Below, piece by piece: positions 30,529-32,967 of a stretch of 32,967 nt of DNA. Both the position numbers and the translations under genes were made by a program. Numbering within the stretch: position 1 is the first letter of the stretch; each line of letters starts with the position of its first letter. This DNA comes from JAGGZI01 sp964399605. GTDB taxonomy: Archaea; Aenigmatarchaeota; Aenigmatarchaeia; PWEA01; JAGHBM01. The stretch covers positions 1-32,967 of the forward strand of contig CAYNRH010000004.1 of the NCBI GenBank assembly GCA_964399605.1, given 5' to 3'. Below the pieces are notes generated by a model. That model had not been told where the DNA came from and searched no databases. It worked only from the letters and a program-made list of their open reading frames with translations.

Positions 30529-32187
30529 ATGCCGACTATAGAAGTTTCAATTAAAGACCTTGAAAAACTATTGGGAATAAACATAGATGTTAATAAGCTG
30601 AAAGAAGAGGGCATACTTTTTGTCAAGGGCGAGATAGAGGAAATTGAAGGCGACGCCATGAAAATTGACATAAAAGATACCAACAGACCAGACCTATGGA
30701 GCGCAGAAGGCATAGCACGTGAATTGCGCGGTCATTACAAAATAGAAGAAGGCATGCCAAAGTTCCAAATAAAAAAGTCTGGATTAAGCGTTTTGGTAGA
30801 TAAAAAAGTTGAAAAAGTCAGACCAAAAACAGTATGCGCTGTAGTGAAAAATCTTAAGCTTGATGACGAGGCAATAAAACAAATGATACAACTACAGGAA
30901 AAGGTTTGTCAGACATATGGACGAAACAGGGACTTTGCAGCTATTGGCGTCTACGACTATGATAAGATAAAGGGCCCTATAAAATATACCACTTTCAAAC
31001 CAAGGGAATTGAAGTTTGTCCCCCTTGGTTTTACAGAAGAAATGTATCTGGATGAAATTCTTAGCAAGCACCCAAAAGGAGAAGAATACGGATACCTGCT
31101 GAAAAACCAGAAAGAATATCCAATATTCATTGATAGTGTAGGAAATGTCCTTTCAATGCCGCCGATAATAAATTCCAACTACACGGGAAGAGTTGACTGC
31201 AACACAAAAAATGTTTTTATAGAAGTCTCTGGTCATCAACTGAACCACATATCTGTTGCATTAAATATTATGGTAACTGCCTTAAAAGAAAGAGGCGGTG
31301 AAATATACTCAGTTGATGTCAAATATGGGAAAGAAAATATTACAACACCCAACCTAAGCCCCAAAAAAGCTGAGGTAAACATAGAAAAGTGCAGAAAAAT
31401 ACTTGGAATTGACATAACTGGAGAAGAGATGATAAAACTATTGAGGCAGGCAAGATTCAACGCAAAAAACAATGGAAAAGTGATTAAGGTTGAATACATG
31501 CCATACAGAAATGATATAATGGATGAGAGGGACATAATCGAAGAAGTGGCAATATCGTTTGGCTATAACGACATAGAACCGGAAGAACCAAAAATATACA
31601 CACGTGGAGAAGAACTAGAAATTGAGCGCCTGTCTAATAAATTTAGGGAAATATGTATAGGATTGGGACTCCAAGAAATCCTAACATTCACTTTAACGAG
31701 CAAAGAAAATATTCTGAATAAAATGAGAGTGAGTGGCAATATAGTGGAAATAGCAAATCCAATATCATCAAATTGGAATGTTTTTAGAAATTCACTTATC
31801 CCCGGAGGCTTATCTTTCTTATCAGACAATAAACATGTTGAATATCCTCAAAAAATATTTGAAATTGGAAACATCGTAAAAATCAATGAAAAAGAAGAAA
31901 CAAAAACAAAAGACCTGAGATATCTTTCGGTTTTATTGACAGACAATGCAATAGGATATGAAAATATAAGTTCTATTCTGAATTCTATTATGAAAAATCT
32001 TGGGATAAAATATTCCTTAGAGGAAGAGAATGACAAAAGGTTTATAGACGGAAGGTGCTCATCCATTGTTGTAAACAATGAAAAAATTGGGATCGTGGGT
32101 GAAGTGCACCCTGAGGTCTTGGAAAACTTTGAGATAGAGAAGCCTGTTGCCGGATTAGAGATGAATATTGAAAAATTACTTCCTTAA
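30529..32187 (+). CDS. pheT: Phenylalanyl-tRNA synthetase beta subunit
   Basis: The product has 552 residues, the usual length for the archaeal/eukaryotic type. The N-terminal segment TIEVSIKDLEKLLG and B3/B4 domain (DTNRPDLWSAEGIARELRGHYKI) lead to a B5 domain. A catalytically inactive class II-like domain follows (about 355-550: SFGYNDIEPEEP, then LTFTLTSKENIL, then EIGNIV). It has no tRNA-binding OB-fold domain like bacterial forms. The ATG abuts the pheS stop. Its 3' end overlaps the convergent MinD-type gene by 12 bases. Confidence 0.95.
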   Translation: MPTIEVSIKDLEKLLGINIDVNKLKEEGILFVKGEIEEIEGDAMKIDIKDTNRPDLWSAEGIARELRGHYKIEEGMPKFQIKKSGLSVLVDKKVEKVRPKTVCAVVKNLKLDDEAIKQMIQLQEKVCQTYGRNRDFAAIGVYDYDKIKGPIKYTTFKPRELKFVPLGFTEEMYLDEILSKHPKGEEYGYLLKNQKEYPIFIDSVGNVLSMPPIINSNYTGRVDCNTKNVFIEVSGHQLNHISVALNIMVTALKERGGEIYSVDVKYGKENITTPNLSPKKAEVNIEKCRKILGIDITGEEMIKLLRQARFNAKNNGKVIKVEYMPYRNDIMDERDIIEEVAISFGYNDIEPEEPKIYTRGEELEIERLSNKFREICIGLGLQEILTFTLTSKENILNKMRVSGNIVEIANPISSNWNVFRNSLIPGGLSFLSDNKHVEYPQKIFEIGNIVKINEKEETKTKDLRYLSVLLTDNAIGYENISSILNSIMKNLGIKYSLEEENDKRFIDGRCSSIVVNNEKIGIVGEVHPEVLENFEIEKPVAGLEMNIEKLLP

Positions 32188-32940
32188 CCAATTCATCAAT
32201 CTCTGTATAAAGCCAATTCCACTAATTTCGAATTCTTCTCCAATTAGGTCTGCGCCTAGTTTTTTGAATGCTAAACTTGATGGGGAATACGGACTGAAGT
32301 GCACCACAGGAGTTTTCATATGTATACTCTGAAGAATCATGGGATCCTCTGGAATCTTAATTAAAATTGGCAATTCAAGCATACCCTCAATTTCCTCATC
32401 TTTTAGCTCCATTTTTTTCCCATTAACCCTGTTGACTATAACACCAACAACATTTTTGTCAAATTCTTCTGCAATTTTTTTAACTTTGAGCGCCTCGGTT
32501 ACAGAAGGTAAGTTTGGATTTGTGACAATAATCACATCATCTGCCACTTCTATGGATTTTAATGCTTCCTTGCCCAGACCTGCAGCACCATCAAGCAGTA
32601 TTATGTCTGCCTCGTTTCTTATTTTATTCAATGCAGCTCCTACTTTATTTAAGTCGATGTTCTCAAGGTCTTCAAGGCCAATTCCCCCTGGAATTATTCC
32701 CAGGCCAGTTGGATGTACGTACATTGCCTCCCTTATATCTGAATTTCCCTTTAAGACATCATGAAGAGTTATCGGATATAAAGGTATCCCTAGATGAATT
32801 GAAAGATTTGGCGTTGTAACATTTCCATCAACAAGAATTGTTTTTTTTCCCATATTGTTTAGCACTAGACCTAAGTTTGAAGAAACAGTTGTTTTTCCTA
32901 CTCCCCCTTTACCTGAAACAAGAGAAACTATTCTGCTCAT
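32176..32940 (-). CDS. MinD/ParA-family ATPase
   Basis: The product has 254 residues from the ATG at 32940 (a GTG at 32949 is also in frame). The deviant Walker A is SGKGGVGKTTVSSN with the signature Lys. Further motifs are ILVDGNVTTPNLS, the switch DIILLDGAAGLG and VTNPNLPSVTEALK. A C-terminal amphipathic segment (GFIQRLMNWLRK) resembles a MinD membrane-targeting helix. Such ATPases place division, chemotaxis or pilus machinery in archaea (MinD1-4). The target here is unknown; a pilus-related role is possible but not supported by position. It converges with pheT. Confidence 0.88.
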   Translation of the reverse strand: MSRIVSLVSGKGGVGKTTVSSNLGLVLNNMGKKTILVDGNVTTPNLSIHLGIPLYPITLHDVLKGNSDIREAMYVHPTGLGIIPGGIGLEDLENIDLNKVGAALNKIRNEADIILLDGAAGLGKEALKSIEVADDVIIVTNPNLPSVTEALKVKKIAEEFDKNVVGVIVNRVNGKKMELKDEEIEGMLELPILIKIPEDPMILQSIHMKTPVVHFSPYSPSSLAFKKLGADLIGEEFEISGIGFIQRLMNWLRK

Positions 32941-32967
32941 AAACCCCACAATATTAGTTGGTTTAAA

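Noticed and set aside
1..32967. CRISPR arrays, insertion sequences or prophage genes
   Set aside because: No regularly spaced repeats, transposase or phage genes were seen on either strand.

Overview
The window looks like a chromosomal segment of an AT-rich archaeon with a small, tightly packed genome, most probably a DPANN-type lineage. This is an inference from gene content; no marker was placed phylogenetically. Archaeal identity rests on a thermosome, topoisomerase VI, NMD3, aIF1A, archaemetzincin, an archaeal tRNA-splicing endonuclease, archaeal-type PheRS and GlyRS, class III-signal pilins, archaeal TATA boxes close to start codons, and tRNA genes with bulge-helix-bulge introns.

Layout. 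Positions 1-36 hold the first 12 codons of a pilin gene running off the left edge. Positions 82-393 (minus) hold a tRNA-Ile with anticodon UAU, interrupted by three introns (D-arm, anticodon loop, T-loop). Positions 537-5713 (minus) are a Bat-type operon: MoxR ATPase, a membrane-anchored Lon-type (S16) protease, a DUF58 protein, a von Willebrand A protein and a BatD-like protein. A 68-codon ORF at 5791-5997 matches only the last two membrane helices of a P-type cation ATPase. Malate/lactate dehydrogenase and a thermosome subunit follow on the plus strand.

Positions 8730-16335 are a type IV pilus (Tad/archaellum-like) operon: a coiled-coil protein, a small membrane protein, five pilin-like proteins, one secretion ATPase and two TadC-like platform proteins. 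The last pilin-like protein is large and carries an EF-hand loop. Positions 16368-20482 form an information-processing operon: NMD3, aIF1A, a KH protein of the Dim2/Pno1 type, and topoisomerase VI B and A. Next come tRNA-Asn(GUU) and tRNA-Phe(GAA), both split by T-loop introns, then archaemetzincin, the tRNA-splicing endonuclease EndA, and a four-CBS protein with an HPF/RaiA-like tail. GlyRS is convergent to it. Positions 24686-29281 are a glycolipid or surface-glycan cluster (GT4, UbiA-like, GT-C-like, GT4), followed by PheRS alpha and beta and a convergent MinD-type ATPase.

The strongest unusual signal is the tRNA introns. Four non-canonical introns (one in a D-arm, three at T-loop position 59/60) lie in three different tRNA genes. 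They share a pyrimidine/purine hairpin near the 5' end and an ACTTG-like box before a second hairpin, so they look like one intron family that has spread. Without splicing these tRNAs cannot fold, and the endonuclease gene lies about 0.5 kb downstream of two of them.

Many genes have a GGTGAT-type ribosome binding site a few bases before the start. Because it contains GTG, it often creates a false in-frame start upstream; I chose the downstream start in those cases.
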